Assembly (NCBI GenBank): GCA_030141605.1
Contig: JAQGDQ010000090.1
Location: forward strand, 292,001-356,000
From: Tubiluchus corallicola
Lineage: Eukaryota; Priapulida; Priapulimorpha; Priapulimorphida; Tubiluchidae
Direction of reading: 5' to 3'
DNA: 64,000 nucleotides
Below, one piece after another: positions 22,744-37,700 of the stretch. The notes beneath the pieces are model-generated. The model was given only the letters and a program-made list of their open reading frames with translations, was not told the origin of the DNA and did not search any database. The translations under genes and the position numbers were made by a program. Position 1 is the first letter of the stretch, and every line of letters begins with the position of its first letter.

Positions 22744-25700
22744 GTGCGTATGAAATTAATTAATCAAATCCTAATTTGAAAAATTGACATTAATTAGGCA
22801 TATCAGCATTTCTTTAACAAGGCAATGAAAAATCACTTAACAGTTTCTCTAGTGCTCAGTCTAGTGGACTTTTACCTGAGGTTCTGCATAATAGTTATTG
22901 TGTATATTATACCTGGTATTTTCTGCACGGAAATATGTACACTAAACTATAGACATGTACATCTTGTTATATGTGATTTACCTGCTATGTGTTATTTGTG
23001 CAGAAATGGTAAATTAAATTATTATACTGCTGACAGTGCTGTTGCATCTTTAAGCTCTCAGCACATATATACGTTACTGTACATGTACCTGCGAAAAAGA
23101 GACTGCGTTCAAGTGACTGTGTTTGTATTGTACTTGATAAAAAGTAATACTTATAAATTATCCATAGCCTAATCAGATTAACAGTCAACAACATTTACTT
23201 TTCAATTTTGCATTACACGTACAGTTTTATAATCTTACCAATTAATTAATTTTGTGTATTAGCGCTTTGTTGTACAGTAAATGTGAAACCTTGAATATGA
23301 TATTAACGATTAAAGCTGTGGAACATCTCAAGTGATTTACGAAAATACTTAACCTTCTGTAGGTTCGTCTGACGCAGCTGTTTGGTATGTTATCTCGATA
23401 GTCATTGCAAACACATGTCCAAATCCTTTTTGTATTTCTGCTGCTGGCGTTTGCCCGATACGAAAGCATGTTGCTTGACCTGAGTTATAAAAATGAAAAA
23501 GAGGTAATTCTGGAGAGAAAATGCTGAAAATTTAATGTATGATCCTCGTTCCGTCTGGATTAAAACTGGCATTTGAAATACATGTGCCAGCAAAACAATT
23601 CATTTTCAAATTATGTCAGCTGCGCGGACTAAACTAAAATTTGTGAAATATAAGTCTACGCCAAAATTCCAAATCACGTATTATATTAATTAGAAAATTA
23701 ATTAAATAAAAACTAATTACTTGTTAAGTTGCTAGCTAGTTATTTTATTAGCCTTTTGTACAAATTAATTTTATACAGTGCTGTTATGAGCCTGACTAGC
23801 ATTCCATTGAAAGTTGCTTATGTTTTGATTTTGGCCTGTAAAAATATCATTGAAATGCTTATTGTGTCGGTATCATATAAACATGATCTTGAAATCAACT
23901 ATACAGCAGTAACTGTACATTACTAACAGCTTATTGTTCAACGAATTTACTAGGCTGTTGGGGCGCTTATAGCGGTACCTAAATCTTGATCATTCACCAC
24001 GCACAGGTACTGCGTCTGGATTTCTCCTCGCAGCAGGTGCAATAATGTAAGACCATCTGCTGCTTTGTTTGACTTCGTGCGGCCTTTAAATGCACAGGTG
24101 ATGCCAATCTTAAACTTATAGCAGAAATTGCACCTGTTTATCGCACAATTTTCAACTCTAAACCGGTCCACGAACAAGGCTGTTTTTGCTGATGATTACA
24201 TTGTGATTGTGCCTTGCTTTTGAGAATAAGAAATTGTCGATGGCTGACGAAGAGTTCTGTAATATCTGCCCGTACGCTAAGCGTCTGTAATTATGCTCAA
24301 ATGGGGCGTCTTTTCCGGTCTTTAATGCTAAATGTTCATAGCTGACATTTTAACCAAGCTACAGCATCTCAGCTTATTAGACAGCTAATCTTGCAATCAA
24401 TTGTTTGAACTTGTACCTAATGTTCCTGCTACTCTCCTAATATAAATCTTATAAGCTCCTTTTACAGGTTTAAAGTGCTGTAGATTTTTCTTATATTTTT
24501 CGTTTGTGGTATTGATACTGTCAGTAACTCTTGTGGCCTGAAGATCAGGCTTATAATCTGATGGTTCCTGATGCAAATAGAAGCTTAGCTCTTTTAAAGT
24601 ACATGATTTTCTGTATATAAAGAGTTGCCTCAGTAACTGTACTATTGTCGTTTATTGCGGTGATTGCAGAAGTTTTCATAGGCTTTGACAAGTTTTGAGC
24701 ACAATGCCCTTGGCAAGAGTGACGCAGCTGGTGTTGTGCTTTCATGAATGAGCGACTTAGCTTTACTATAGTATATACGCAAATAATTATAGTCCCTACA
24801 CGCGCATCTGTTATATTGTTTAGCTGCAGCAGACTGCAGTTTGCGGTGACGCTTCTTTTTAACCTTGTCAGGTGAAAGTGGTGCGTCTGTCCGTGTTTTT
24901 GTACGATTTGCAAAACAATTTAGAAGCTCAGTGTAAACAGAGTCTCGCTTTCTTAGTTTTTCTGTGCGTTTATCAAAGGTCCGATTAAATTCACGGTTTA
25001 TCAGTTTTTTGAATCACTAAGTTGGTGTTGATAAGAATGGAGAGCTGCTTAAAACTGATTTGTAGATTTATAGATAAGATTATGGCTTGCGATTATGTAT
25101 GTTTACAACCTGAAATAAAAGAATAAATAAATACTGTAAAACTAATTCACCCGTTCATGTGCATAAACTGCGTGTTATTGTCTAGATCCACCAACCTTAT
25201 TATTTTAAAAACCACGTTTAAATATGGAAAAAATTAAGCCTTCAAAAGTTTTTACTCGCAAATACAATAAACTTTGCGATTGAATAGCTTGATTTTTCGA
25301 TGGCGACAGATCCATGCATCTTCTCTTGTGATGGGTGCCGAGTAGCCTAGGTCAATTATGTCCATAACCTCAGAGATCGGAGTCATTTTTAGTGACTGAC
25401 AAACAAATATGCATTAAGCTTAAAAAGTCTGCATTTAGGCAGGTTCTGATTTAACAGGTGTTTTGTTGACCAATGTATGACCTTAGTATAAAAAAACAAA
25501 CATAACTGAAACATTGCAACGTGTCACAGTCTGAGATGGAAGGAGTTTATAATTCCCCACACATTTTAAATATCATAACCTCAACCCTAGCCTTAATCCG
25601 CTTCAGGAACTAATTTCTTGTGTGTGAGGAAGTTTCGCCTTTGAGTTCAAGAAGACTTTAAAATGTCATATTTTTGTACTGTATGTTACACGTCGTTTTG

Positions 25701-28700
25701 AAGTACAGTCTATGTCGGGTAAGTTACAAGCAAAGACGTTGAGTTCGGAGTCACCCCAAAATATGCGAGAATTATGGCATAGTCGCCCAACGCAACGGGC
25801 TCCTTGAAAAATGTGGCAACCTTTGGAATAATAACTTAATTTAGCGTCAAGAGGACGTGTTGACTTTTCTACGCTATGAAGTGACTCTTTCACGCTATGA
25901 ACTTTGAAGAGAGTGAAGTTGTCCACTCAATTTTAACTGGTTGACTTATTTTAATTTACTTTGGCGTAATCACTTTGATCTCCCTTTCTGCACATGACTG
26001 TCCATGTGCAAGAGCTTATTGCAATGCTTCCTGAATAAGGAATGCACAGATTTCCTATACACCTAGTGTGGGGAAAGCGAGTTAGTATTAATTAGCAGTT
26101 TAGATGCATTATAAATACCGTATAAGTTTTTTTAAAGACATTCAGGAAGTTCATTGACTAGTTTTCAATACAGTGGCATTGTGGAGAAAAACGTGCTACC
26201 TTTCAGAGCAAGACATTTATTCTCAAACTAAGAAATACTTGGCTCCCAATCTAAGAGAAAAAACGCTTGATGGAACTTCAGTCAGAAGACACACTTCGGA
26301 CTGGAAAAGAGTATATTGTGTACATAATTATGCGATATAGAGTGCAGTTGTACACGAGTTAGTTGCTCTTCTAAACTCTGTGCATCAGCAGTTATCAAAC
26401 CACAAAGGGAAGTTGAACATTGCTATACTCTTTTTTCTTTTGATGACATTTAATAATGCTCCAGTAATCTTCTCAACAACATATTTGAAAATACAGTCAG
26501 TTGCTTTTTATGAATCATGAAATAAGGATTTCTTTTTACATTTGTTTGCAATTAATAAGAAATTTAAACTTATAGATTGTTTTAGTAATTCTACTGTAAA
26601 AGAAGAATGCTGAACAAAATTATAACAATCTAAAACATGATGAAAATGATGATCGCTTTGGTAATTCGGAAATTTTGTTAATTTCTGTACTATTAAGTTT
26701 AATTACTTGACGCTTAGTTTTGCACTGTTTTCTGTGTTTTTGCTAGGGCCTTAGTAGCCGCCTGACCCATGTTTGTCTAATAAGCTTTAGTTAACTGTTT
26801 CGATAGCATCATACCTGCCAGCACCATAATGAGGTTCACTTGCTAAATATGCTTTCTAGTTTGTTCTTCAACCAATTTCCTGCAATTTACTGTGAAATGC
26901 CCTCAATTATTGGATTTTCCCTGTCTGCATTTAGTTTCAAGCATTTGAAAGACCCAACATGCACAATGGGTAAACAGAGAACTTGTAGGTCTACTCACTT
27001 AAAAACTGTGCGTGGCGTGTAAGTGGCATGGCGTCTTTGGCACATGTTTTGCGTGGGAACGCATTCATTTCATGCTGCGCTTTGACTCTAAATTCTCTTA
27101 CTCATGCGCTGTTTATGTTTTGCGAAGCTGCTACAAATTTTGCCGCGAGATTTTCCTTCTGGAGCAATGTTGAGAGACACTTCTTAGAGCTATAACGGAC
27201 TTAAGCTCTGTTTTCACGAAGTTGTCACAACTTTGTAAATCTGTTGTAATTACGGTAACTTTATTACCGCAAATGCTGTAACAGCACCGTTCATAAGTTC
27301 CGTTACAAGAAGTTTAGCTGATACTGTGTCTTTGCGCAAATAACTTGTGGCTTTCTGTAGCGGGTTTGGAGCCTGCTAGCTTGCTGTTACTGCAGTGCAT
27401 CATGGTCTTCCCTTTCTCCTGTATTTCTGAGTTCGATTATGATGTGTGGTCTTTTGCAATCCCATGTTGAAGTTATTTCAGCTTTAGTTAATCACAACAG
27501 CAATTAAGTGAAAAAAGAACGTGAAATTTGTAATTACTTGGCGCTACTGATTAGCTCCATATCTAAGACGTTTCTTCGTGAAATTGTTAAGTTCAACTTT
27601 GACGTAAATCTGTTATCCATGTTATCGGGCTTGTTTGCTTTAAGGATCAAGAAATCTTTATTTTAAAATATTTGTTAGTTAACCGTATTCTGCAATTCTA
27701 TTGTAAAAAAATTAGGTCGGTTTTGAAGTTGAAATGCACATTTGTAGGTTAAAATGGATACACTTGTAGCTCGATTAATATCCGAACTAGACCTTTCCGC
27801 CAGCCACCCATAGGCTTCGTATGTTACTGACCTGCAGAAATTGACATTTGTAGTTGTACTTGCACGCAGCCTGAAGCTTCAGTTTTTGTTTTTTTTGCAA
27901 TTTCTATCAAATTTAGGTAACAGTTGCTATCGTGTTATCATCGCAGGATTATTTTGATATCTCTAGATTTCTCAGATGTGGTTTCCATCAGTTTCCGTCT
28001 ACCCTACTCATTTAATATAATATATAATTTACGGATAGGATATGATGACCAGCTGATCATGTGTGGCGAAAGTAATAACAGCTGTTCGGTGAATCGTCTA
28101 TAATGAACCAAGAAATCTTGCTGGATGTTCACGGTTTCAACAGAATGAGATCGTGAAGCACACTAAGTGGAATGTTCGCACATTGTTGATCATTGATGGG
28201 CATACGCTACCGAGAGCTGCACACGCATCAATTAAATTTAGCGAGTATATGGATTAATGATTGTGCGCATATTAATTGCATTTATGCAATGGTATCATTG
28301 AATAGGATTTTATATGCAGACGAAGACTGTGTCTGAAAAATCACTTGCCACCTAGTTAGTTAAGAAGACGTGAAAAGCAAATTGTACGTAAATTCATTGC
28401 CTCGGGCGTATATAGATTGTCTAACTCTAAAACCCTTATCCTCGCTATCTGCCATACAATACACACATGCTTACGCTAAATTTTTCGTCCTGACTTCAAA
28501 TAGTGGGGGAAGAGTAAATACGAGGCTCACGTCACGTCATGCGTGTTCAATGGAGCCGCCGTGTATGCATACTGTCTAGTCTAAATGGCTTGGATTTTGA
28601 TAGCTAAATTGGTGCAATTTAACCAATGCGCGTAAAATTTCAGTCTTTTCACTTTTCAGAAAGAAAAATGTTGTCATCTTCTGATATACATGCTGCTGTT

Positions 28701-31700
28701 ATAGCGTTGCTAACACGTACATGTGTGTAAATTATACTAACATGTATCATTGTATGTTTGCCACTTTTTTGTAATTAATGCAGCTTTGAACGAAAGAACA
28801 TTGGTCGATCATTGGGTCTACGGCATTTATAAATGGCAGTAATTTGGGCCATCTGTAATCTATTTTGACGAAAACTGAAAGTTGAGCAATAAACATCAAA
28901 TTTCGAAGTAACACAAAGAATTTGAGTAGATGTTGTGGGAGTATAATAGTAACTTTGTAAGAATTGATGCAGCGCTTACTGCCCATGAATTCTTGTTATT
29001 CAAGTCTTTCTAGTGACCAGGGGTTACAGAGCCATGATATAGATCTTCAGTCTTGGCAACCAATAATTTACACAGCTGCCAGGAACTTTCTTTATTGACA
29101 AACTTCTACAGATGAAAATATCAGCAGGTGCACATCCTTTGTACTCCTAGGATGACCAGGTTTTTCCTCACGCCTGATGAGTTCCTGCGCAACTACCTTA
29201 ACTTGTGAACAAAAGTAAATAGACCGGTTAATCACCGTAGTTACAATTGAGCGAGCTTAGAATTTCAATTAAGATTAATTCCTGCACCCGTGTGTCCGCA
29301 TTTATATAAGCATTTAAGAGTCATAAATCTTCGTGTCATGTTCTTATGCATTCTATGAGGTCCTGGTCCATACTTCATACAATCGAAGTTTTTTCTAGAC
29401 GTTATTATAAATCTTTGCGGTAAACCCCATCTGTGTAAAGAAGTGAACGCCTTGTTATTCATTTATGTGGGGACTAGATACCACACAGGGACTTAGTACT
29501 GTACATAGCTCTAGAGGCAGTTTGGCTTGAAATTGGATCCTGATGGGGATGCCGTATAACCAATGTTAGGCTATAAATTCAGCAGTTTATGCTTTTACGA
29601 TGCGATTTTGATGTTTGGTGTCATTTTGTTTATATCGCTTTTCTGTTGACAAGTTGTTCAGACTTCACTTGTAAGGCCTGTGAAGTATATAAGGAACATT
29701 AAATGAAATGCTGACATAGACAGTCCGTTGTCATGCATTCGTTACTTCTACATTTTTCCGACTTTGCTATTATTGTTTGTTTATTAACTTGCCGTTGTTG
29801 TGTTCCTTTTGCGTTTTCAGAAATTCTCCTTGAAAAGACTTACGCGACTTTCGTTAGAGCGGGCCTTCTTTAAAGAATTGCTACTGTACGAGTCCAACTA
29901 CAAAGTTGTCTTGCGTTTTTCCAGAGAAATTCGTATTCTCTTTTTCCATCAATATGGGGCCTCCGCATTCCTAGCCAAAACTGGAAACTGGAAACGGGGT
30001 CGTTGGGTCACTGTTTTCCGATATGATATAGACTATTACTGATTAATTGATTATTATACATTTGTAACTAATTTTGTCCATACTCGTCATCTTAGTATTC
30101 TCCTAATTTCTGTAAATATGTAAGTTTTGTAAAAAAAATCGATTTCGCAATTTTGTTAATTTCCAGTAATTTTGTAATATTGTAGCTCTTTTCATAATAT
30201 TAGTTGTAGATGACGCTATTGCCAATATTCTGTCAGTCGCGTACGTTGTATGTGAGTGACTGGTATGCTGCCTCCGGTACGCATTATACATTTCTTATAC
30301 ATGTGCAATTTATTTTTACTTTGTATAGTTAAGTTTTCAATTGGCAAATAAAGATGTTATCTATCTGTCTAGCACACCCATTGATTAGCAGGCAAAAGTG
30401 AAATAACACTGATCAATGTATGAACTAAAATGTTCCAATGAGAATATATTTCATTTGCTAAAATAGTGGCAGGGCTTTTGTTACTGTGTAAGCTATCACT
30501 GTGTGTGCCAATGAATACTTTAAAAACTTTGGCACTTGAAGAGCTCATTTCCAAAGTGCTAAGTTAACAGAGAAAATGTTGTCATCGTACATACAGCCTG
30601 TCACTATTATTTTATTTGCCGTTTTGTATTTTGTTTGTAGTTTTGTCACTACAGTTACTGTGCCACTCTGCTTCAGCAGTATGAAATGCAGCATATTCAA
30701 GTGATACATTGTGTATATTGTTCACACATTTAGATGTTCTCGCAATTGCTTAAAAGCTAGTACTGCAGAGCACAGGTAAAACTGGATTATTTTGGGTCGC
30801 CATTGTCAGGCACGGGTCACTGCGTTGCTGGTGGGTTAGGTTGGGTTTCGAACATAATATCCGTGGGTGCACTGGGTCATAGGTCAGGTGTGGTAGCACT
30901 CCTCTTTGAGTTTGAGCTGAGCAGCGAGCTTATGAATAAACAATGACACAGTCGAACTGTCGAAGAAACTTGACGCAGCTCCATGCTGCATTTTTTATTT
31001 TGTAAACTGCAGCACTTCGTGTGTTTCATCCTGACTCGTTTCCTTTTATGCGTTAGGTCAGGATTTTGAGCTTGTGCTAAGGTCAGGCTTTTGAGCTTGT
31101 TCTAACTCTAAAGTCAAGTTTTTAAGCTTGTTCTAACTCTAAAGTCAGGTTTTTGAGCTTGTTCTAACTCTAAGGTCAGGTTTCTGAGCTTGTTCTAACT
31201 CTAAGGTCAGGTTTTTGAGCTTGTTCTAACTTTAAGATCAGGTTTTTGAGCTTGTTCTAACTCTAAAGTCAGGTTGTTCTAGCTTTAAGGTCAGGTTTTT
31301 GAGCTTGTTCTAACTCTAAGGTCAGGTTTTTGAGCTTGTTCTAACTCTAAGGTCAGGTTTTTGAGCTTGTTCTAACTCTAAGGTCAGGATTTTGAGCTTG
31401 TTCTAACTCTAAGGTCAGGCTTTTGAGCTTGTTCTAACTCTAAAGTCAGGTTTTTGAGCTTGTTCTAACTCTAAAGTCAGGTTGTTCTAACTCTAAGGTC
31501 AGGTTTTTGAGCTTGTTCTAACTCTAAAGTCAGGTTTTTGAGCTTGTTCTAACTCTAAGGTCAGGTTTTTGAGCTTGTGCTAACTCTAAGGTCAGGTTTT
31601 TGAGCTTGTTCTAACTCTAAGGTCAGGTTTTTGAGCTTGTGCTGTTAAAGACTTAAAATACGCAAAAAAACAGAAATCAGAAGTGCCACCTAGGTATATC

Positions 31701-34700
31701 TTGCTATCAAGGTCATGATTTCGACCCTAAAGTTTTTATTCTGTGCAGTGGTGAGTGACCAGTTTGATGGTTAACCTTCGTCGTCGCTATTCAGTAACAT
31801 CAGTATCTAACTGACAATGGTCGACTTCTGGCGCGTGTAGACGGCTCATTTGTCCAGAGAAGTGTGTTATATCACTAACATCTCTCGACGATCTTATGTG
31901 GACATTAGGATTCATCGATTCGGAAATGTTGATCGGTTGATAGCGTTTGCGTAATGGTCTTGAGAACACAACGTTGGTAAATTTCACCGCACACGTGGCG
32001 TCCACATATCTACTGAGGAAATAAACAAGGGATTCCCTACAGCACCCGCACGGTCGCTGTATTGATGCTGCTGTACCGCCAGGGCATGCGTGTGCTGTAG
32101 ATGCGTGGATTCATGGTTGTCACAGGCGTTCAATGGAATTGTAATGACCGTATAAAGTGAATTGGGACGTTTAAATCACACTGTTATATTAGTTATAGTA
32201 TGCCATGTAAAGGGAGTAGAACTTAACCCAGATATATGTACATAATGTTGCTTCATAAATGTAATGAAAATAAGTGTATTAGGAAGACTTGTACCCGCAC
32301 ATCATATCGTGTGTTTAAGTCTACGTCGAAATTTGCATGGGCGATTACTTGTTTCCATACAGAATACGAAAAACATTGCGTTCTGGTAATTGATATAGTT
32401 TGAGTGTAAATTCACTAATGATGGGTAGGGTTATTTGGGTTGATGTCATTTCATCTGTTAATTGTCCTTGTTCTGTTGTGACAGACCGGGTTTTAGGTCA
32501 GTGAACAGATTAACAACATTAACATTATTTACCAGTTTGGGCCTAATAATGTTTTCTTCGAATGTCACATTCATTTCAAAATAAATAAAAGCATGATCAT
32601 GCCCTCTATTGCGCTTGCATTTATATTCATTTTCCTCGGGCTCTTACTTGTGGAATCCTTTGCCAGAATATTGTTTCCCTGAGTACTGTATCCTCATCCG
32701 CTCCAAGAGGATCGCAGACACGTGCCGTTTATCACTAACAAGTTTGTTACAAGAATTTCATTTTTATTGAAGTCCTTTTACTTTGAGCACGACCCAACTT
32801 GTTGCGATTTACTTTAAAAATACATAAAAATTGAGCTGTATCTATGTTTTGTGTGCATTTACTTCATAATGTTATACAAAGTACGGCGGCTGAATTTGTA
32901 TAGCTAAAAATATAACCTGCGTCAGCCATGGGCAATATGCCAATACGAACGGGCACATTAAATTATGGAAGCCCATGTGCGTTACACGACACATTATGAC
33001 TGATAACAAGGACATGAGCCCAGACAGGCGCAGTGAATATTACGTTAATATTACGTATAACATACTGTATGACAAGCAGTTATAGTCAGTCAGTCATAAC
33101 TCTTGAAGCCATCTGTTAGCATTCAGTATACGTCAAGCGTTTAGTTGTTTACATTGACACCTCGTCACACTTCAGTCTACAGCAGAGACACAATCGAGGA
33201 AGCTGAACAAAGAGCTTTTGACAAGTTAAAGTAATTAATTGGAAAAACTTCATGGAATCTGATAGCTGCTAAGGGCTGTGTACCTTTTGCCTACATATTC
33301 AGATTAAATGTTTTTAGAACCCAATTATTTATTGTGAGAATCTATATAATTTTGATAATTAGGACTTAATGAGCGAATCCGTATTCCAGCGGGAAAATCG
33401 TTGACATATTTGCACTGATAGGTGATTAGTCGAGTTATTTTTGTTCTACAAGTGATCCTAATGTGATGTATCATGTGATACATGTTAACATTAAAAAGTA
33501 GTTCTGATCAGTATTTAATTTTAGTAGCACGGCGAGTAATATAGGAATTTCCTATGAAGGTGAATGATAATTATGTTAGTAATTGCATGCTTGTTTGTGA
33601 CAAAGTTATGTTTTTTTATAATTTTGTTGAAATTATATTTTCCATTTGGCTCAAAGTATGCGTTGAAGCCTGGAGCAAAGTGGCCTCGTGGGCGCAGGCA
33701 GCGCAATGGTGCCAACGCTTATTTCAATTTGAGTCAATTTTAATCTTTCCGTTAGACCGTGGGTTAACTTAGTTGCTAGGTATGCAATTGCGAGTGAACT
33801 TAGAGAGTATACAAATTTATAGTGTTCTGCTAAGACGTTAACGATTTTTTTTATTTTAATCGTTTTGAAAATCATTATGAAATCCAAAACCAACTTCAGG
33901 AAAGTTTGGAAATTTTTATCATGTTTGGTTAAAAACTAAATACTACCTGTGAAAAGCGCATTGTGATTTTGTCATCGTTTTGACAGTAGCTGCGTTAAAC
34001 TTGTCTATATTGCAAACAATAAAATTTCTAAACGATTGAAACATTTTTCTCACTCGTACATTCGCTTTGTTTTGAACATTACTCGAACAAGCATATTATT
34101 CCTAGCCTCCTTTCCGTCAGTGTTTGGAAGCTGCAGCCGTTAGAGCTCCTCGAGCAGTTTCTGTTTTTACAAAACACTGCAATAAACACAGTTGTACTCT
34201 CTTGGGGGAAAAAACTAACATCTGACACCACCAGCTGGCTGGAACCGAGGATAAAGAAAAAAAGAACTGTGGAAGATTGAACATTGTCCAGAAAGTCTTG
34301 CATTGATATTTGATCGATTACCAAAGTCAATTTACTTTCTGGTCACTGTCTTGGTCGATCAAAACATTGTTCTTTGCTTGTAACTGAGAACTTGAATCGA
34401 TTTATGTTACTCGCATGCAACAGCTACAGTAGTGAGCGATGTGTAATTATTGTACAGCACCTATAAAGAACTTCTCCCACGCTTAGAATAAAAAATTCAA
34501 TACAGAGAGTTTGTCAATTGTTAAGTTGTTTAGGGGATATGATTGAAATGTAACAGACATAACAGAATTTTGCAACTTCCAGTTTATCGCGTTATGGAAA
34601 AAACATACATTAATGCAGTTGACCTCTATGCCAACTGCAGATCATTATTCAATGACCGGGCCTGCTGGTAGGAGGTGTTACGACCGGAATCCTGTTATCA

Positions 34701-37700
34701 GGAATAATGCTGTTAAGTTGAGGCACTAAAGTGCTAACCGTATTCAGATATGAGTATATTCACCATTATCGAGGTAAATGGAATCAATATCGTGTGAAAC
34801 TATCTAAGGCGACAGTAGAACCTGCAAGTCACACATCTGTTTACTGGTTAGTCTCAACATTGATTAACTTCACTTGTGAAGTACACCCATTTTGACTACA
34901 CGTTCATTCACCTCGTCCTTAGACCACGCAATTTAAAATGTGATGAGACGTTTTATATTTTTATTTACATGTCGATTTAGAAATGCTTTGAGAAGAGGTA
35001 GTTTTGTAGAGAAAAATTTAGTATTTATTTTTATAAACAGAAATGAAAACTCCGCGGTTATAGTGAACAATATGCTCCAGACATTAGTTCTTCAGAGGAT
35101 ACACCCACTTTGTCATTTAGCTTACTAATGGGTTACCATACTAGGAATGTTGAAAAATTTTCACTATGCATAAAGGAAATAGCAGTTTTGTTGTGGTAGA
35201 TGAAAATTAGACCAGCAAGTCAGCAGCCTATGATGGATGTTTGTAATATATAATCTTCTTGGTTAACATGCTCATTTTCTGTGTGCAGCTTTCAGAGTGA
35301 ATGAATCATTCTTGCCCCTGGGTAGGTGATCAATATCCCATGAGCGCTATGTTAATTTTTACAATGTCAGGCAGGTTTCGAGCTGCATTCAGCTTTCATT
35401 ATTATGATGTTGGCAAGGCGCTACTGGCCCAGATACAATGTTATATAGCCCACCTATATAATACCATGTGAGAAAGTGAGACATCTTAAACTATGTTACT
35501 GTAATTCTCCTGTTTTTTGTTTTTTTCATTTTGGGTGAGTAGAATGGCTAGTTGGCCACAGCGTGTGCTTGGTGATTGAAGTTAAGCAGTGGTGCACGGG
35601 GTCTTATCGTAGAGAATTATCTTTGTTAGTTAACTAGATTCCTGTCCTGCCACGGTCATCGACATAATAAATAAGCCCTATCGTTAAGTTCTGAATTCCG
35701 GCTTATTACAGTTTGCTGTATAGTTTCAGTTACCGGAATAAAAATTTGAATGGAATTGAATTACAATATGAAAGTGGTGCACCTTCTTTTTAAATATTAT
35801 TTTCAAAGTTACTATTGTCATCTTTTGCAGAGATTTTAAGCTTTTAAATTCTACTCTTGTCGTCTTAGCCATTCTGCTGTACTGTGTTTGTACACATTAG
35901 TAAGACCAGCCAGTCAACCAGCCTAGCCTGCTGCATTCTTTGTGTTTGTAGTTTTTGACTCTAAAGTTTACTAAAGCAGGTTGGCGGATGACCAGAATTC
36001 CTAAGAGGCACTACGTATACTTAAATCTTGGATTAGTAAATTGCCTTTGATCATTGCTTCGATATTTTGTTTCAGTTCTTTATGGGCTAAAATAGGAGGT
36101 AAAATAATTGAAAATGACAATGCAAAGTTTGTAGTACTGCAATAATCATTAAATTAGTAATCTGGATAGTTAGTAACCTGCAGAAAGTCAAGCAATGTAT
36201 TCGGCCTTTAAGGCCCTTAAAAATTGCTAACACACCACAGACAATGTCTGTGTAGGAATAGCAGTTGTGCAATTTGGTAATGAGCGCTCATAATGCTGGA
36301 TTACCACGATTATAAGTTAGATTCCGGTCCCGCCACAATCATGTACTTTGAGTAGGCCGTGCCACTGAATGCTGAGTTCCTGTTTGAAAAATCAGTATAA
36401 AGTGCTTTATTGAGTGTATTCCACAATCTGGTGCAAAATTCTGCAAATAGTGTGATGGGTTTCTCCTAGCTGAGCGAACCGTTGAACTCTATTTTTGTTG
36501 TCTTTAAAATGAATGAATAAGCGGATCAGTATCAGCTACAGTGTTTGAAAATGCCTACAGTAGTAAAGTAGTAACCTCGTTTGTTTTACTAGCATCGTTC
36601 TCATCCCACGCTTCAACGCTTGATCATTATATTGACTTGCTGAAATGACAGCCAAACAAGATTTTGTTGATTTGGTTCAAGTAGTCGGCATTCAACGTAG
36701 ATCTAGACACGAGTAGAGTTTTGCCATGAGTTCATGATGATTTCAACTGTGAACGTGCGTTTTGTTTGAGTTTATTGTAACCAACATTCGTTTCTAAAGA
36801 TTACAACAACTCCTAATTTGGTTTTATAACTTTCATATGAGGTCAGGTTCAGGGGTTCTAAAAATGAACATTGGCAAGAAATGGAACACCAGTCACTGCA
36901 CAGACTTAGAAATAAATGTTAGCCTAAAATTCTGTAATGCATTTTTTTGTTTTGCAGTACAACATATTTCGAGTATTACACGTTATTGTATCTTAACGTT
37001 CAAATGCTGAAAAATGAAAAATAGGTGGTCATAATGTTGATGAATTAGATACTTAGATGAAATGATATTATAACTATCTGTCTATTTTTAGAGATCACAG
37101 TATCCTCTGATGCATCTCACATGGGACCGTCGTTTTTGGAGGAACCTCCTTCGTCTGTGACATTTTCCAATGACACCGGTGTCTTCATACACTGCACAGC
37201 TTCCAGTGCTCCTCCACCCGTGATTACCTGGCAGAGCAGAGGTGGAAAGGTGGTAAAAGACATCACAAATTTCTTGAGGGTGTTCAACAATGGAACACTG
37301 TATTTATTGCCGTTCAATGCGAAGTTGTACAGTGCAGATATTCATTCAACGGTCTACACTTGCTTTGCTAAGAATAGTGCTGGAATCATCAGAAGCAGAG
37401 ATGTTACAGTCCATGCAGGTAAACTGTGAAGTTTAAGAAGTTTAACTGTTTAGGCAATAGGCTTTACTGTTTAGGTGTAGGGACACAGTTACTACGTGAA
37501 ACTAAAACAACCCTGGTGTAAACAGTTTTTGTTCATTCGTCTAAAACTTCTCAAGCCCCCATTCCTCATAAATGTTCTTAAGACTTCTTTTCACATTAAG
37601 TGCCCTAGCTTACCTTCGTTAATTTGCTGCCATCACTTAGACTAGGTCTGAACCCAAGATGGCATGTGAACACTCTTTAATTTTTTTATGTCAATTCTAC

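Larger units (their letters stand above)
22744..37091 (+). other. Intron 1 of gene B (14.3 kb)
   Basis: It holds a 31-bp minisatellite at about 31050-31643, a possible LINE 3' end near 30300-30372, two related SINE-like segments near 35530 and 36280, and a stop-free minus-strand frame at 24642-25013. I see no other gene; the many short open frames have no recognisable family. Confidence 0.5.
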
